DNA of 64,000 nt from Actibacterium pelagium. GTDB lineage: Bacteria; Pseudomonadota; Alphaproteobacteria; Rhodobacterales; Rhodobacteraceae. Numbering within the stretch: position 1 is the stretch's first letter; each line of letters opens with the position of its first letter. Shown in pieces: positions 63,052 to 64,000 of the stretch. The translations under genes and the position numbers were made by a program. Below the pieces are notes generated by a model. It ran no database searches. It was not told the origin of the DNA and saw nothing but the letters and a program-made list of their open reading frames with translations. The stretch is taken from NCBI RefSeq assembly GCF_002285415.1, contig NZ_NSBU01000004.1:682001-746000 (forward strand), given 5' to 3'.

Positions 63052-63546
63052 GTGATTACGCTTCATCAGGAAAAACCCGAGGATTGGTGGGAGGTCGAAG
63101 CGCTTTACGACCTGTGTTTCGCGCCGGGGCGTGAGGCCCTGTCGTCCTATCGTCTGCGCGAGGGCATTTCGACCGTGGCGGGGCTAAGCCTTGTCGCGCG
63201 GGATGAGCTGAACAGCGTTGCTGGCGCGATCCGGTATTGGCCTGTTCTGGTTGGGGGCGTCGAGGCGCTGCTTTTGGGGCCGATTGCCGTGCACCCGACC
63301 CATCAGGGCGAAGGTCTGGGCGCGGTTCTGATGCAGGACAGTATGGCGCGCGCAAAGGCGCTGGGCTGGGCGCGGGTACTGCTTGTGGGGGATGAACCCT
63401 ATTACGGGCGGTTCGGGTTTTCCAAGCTGGACGATGTGGTCATGCCGCCGCCAACCAACCCGGACCGGGTGCTGGGATATGAGCTGATCGAAGGGGCGTG
63501 GGACGGCATCCGCGGGGATGTCGAGAAATTCGACGCCGGTTCCTGA
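63052..63546 (+). CDS. GNAT N-acetyltransferase, YhbS-like
   Basis: 164 aa from GTG at 63052. VHPTHQGEGLGAVLMQDSMARAK is the acetyl-CoA-binding motif, with LLGPIAV before it and LVGDEPYYGRFGFSKL after, the YhbS-type signature. Substrate unknown. Confidence 0.88.
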   Translation: MITLHQEKPEDWWEVEALYDLCFAPGREALSSYRLREGISTVAGLSLVARDELNSVAGAIRYWPVLVGGVEALLLGPIAVHPTHQGEGLGAVLMQDSMARAKALGWARVLLVGDEPYYGRFGFSKLDDVVMPPPTNPDRVLGYELIEGAWDGIRGDVEKFDAGS

Positions 63547-63609
63547 CCCCGCTTTGTAAACGCGCCCCTATCTGCTTATCCTTCCAGCATTGATTGAGAA
63601 GGATTTGCC

Positions 63610-64000
63610 ATGGCTGCCGTTCCCCCCGTCTGCGACTTTGACTGGCCTGCGCCGGATTTCACCTTGCCCGCGACCGACGGACAGACCTATCGGCTGGCCG
63701 ATCTGGCGGGGCCCAAGGGCACGCTGGTCATGTTCATCTGCAATCACTGCCCCTATGTTCTGGCCGTGATCGACCGGATCATTCGCGACGCGAAAGAGTT
63801 GCAGGCGATGGGGATTGGCGTGGCGGCGATCTGTTCCAACGATGCGACATCGCACCCGGCGGACAGTTTCGAAAACATGGGCAAGATGGCCACGGCCAAG
63901 GGGGTTCCCTTTCCCTATCTACATGACGAGGATCAGTCGGTGGCCCGCGCCTATGACGCGGTGTGCACGCCGGATTTCTTTGGGTTCAACGCGGATGGCA
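63610..64000 (+). CDS. Thioredoxin-fold protein of the AhpC/TSA-Redoxin type (3' end cut)
   Basis: At least 130 residues from the ATG at 63610. DFTLPATDGQTYRLADLAGP and LVMFICNHCPYVLAVIDRII with a CxxC-like NHCPYV (only the first Cys kept), then GVPFPYLHDEDQSVARAYDAV and CTPDFFGF. This is the redoxin/TlpA-like family found in oxidative-stress and respiratory contexts. The end lies outside the window. Confidence 0.88.
   Translation, partial: MAAVPPVCDFDWPAPDFTLPATDGQTYRLADLAGPKGTLVMFICNHCPYVLAVIDRIIRDAKELQAMGIGVAAICSNDATSHPADSFENMGKMATAKGVPFPYLHDEDQSVARAYDAVCTPDFFGFNADG

Overview
The window is a chromosomal segment of an alphaproteobacterium, most likely a member of the Rhodobacteraceae (Roseobacter group). 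The evidence is the gene content and order (rimP-nusA-ylxR-infB; ffh to rpsP-rimM-trmD-rplS-rpmE), an S16 with an Ala/Glu-rich tail, a cysteine-free L31, an NDH-SelD fusion, a DUF1127 protein and a GC-rich backbone. Strain or species cannot be named from this.

Layout. 1-4.9 kb: the minus-strand operon rimP-nusA-ylxR-infB (infB runs off the left edge), with a strong terminator-like hairpin in the rimP leader. 5-22 kb: ordinary backbone: aldo/keto reductase, CDGSH Fe-S protein, ilvC, two Lrp regulators, a class V aminotransferase, a UbiH-type hydroxylase, a HAD phosphatase, a GntR regulator, a glycosyltransferase, carA, a GatB/YqeY protein, ctaD with a DUF2244 protein, an AEC transporter and lipB. 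Within it, at 16.4-18.0 kb, sits an unusual pair: a Tat-signal, serine/glutamate-repeat small protein and a fused HprK-like kinase/PqqD-like protein.

22.4-44.1 kb: an integrated element of about 21.7 kb inserted at the 3' end of tRNA-Leu(GAG). A 14-bp direct repeat bounds it (22406-22419 and 44128-44141). Its maintenance module lies at the right end: tyrosine integrase with arm-like repeats, an AlpA-type excisionase/regulator, a primase/VapE helicase and an origin-like palindromic region. Its cargo is defence: a tightly coupled minus-strand operon encoding a 52-aa membrane protein, a NERD-SF1 helicase, a DrmA-like helicase, a DrmB-like DUF1998 protein, a second SF1 helicase and an unrecognised 527-aa protein. 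This resembles DISARM but with different partners. Next to it is a restriction-modification set of a cytosine-5 methyltransferase, a HhH-GPD [4Fe-4S] mismatch glycosylase and a probable endonuclease. GIY-YIG, Tat-signal and zinc-ribbon proteins fill the rest.

44.2-64 kb: backbone again after an orphan coiled-coil gene: an Ldh2-type dehydrogenase, a DUF1127 protein, the translation/SRP cluster (ffh, two GNATs, chorismate mutase, rpsP, a 45-aa membrane protein, rimM, trmD, peroxiredoxin, rplS, rpmE). After that come an ABC export/lipid operon with a secreted AttH/CrtC-like protein, the NDH-SelD fusion, an Asp-rich lipoprotein, a LysR/SRPBCC divergent pair, a flavin reductase, a GNAT and a thioredoxin-like gene cut by the right edge.

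The strongest candidates for something undescribed are the DrmAB/two-helicase/527-aa operon with its small membrane protein, and the HprK-PqqD/serine-repeat pair. All family assignments are from reading motifs; no database search was run.
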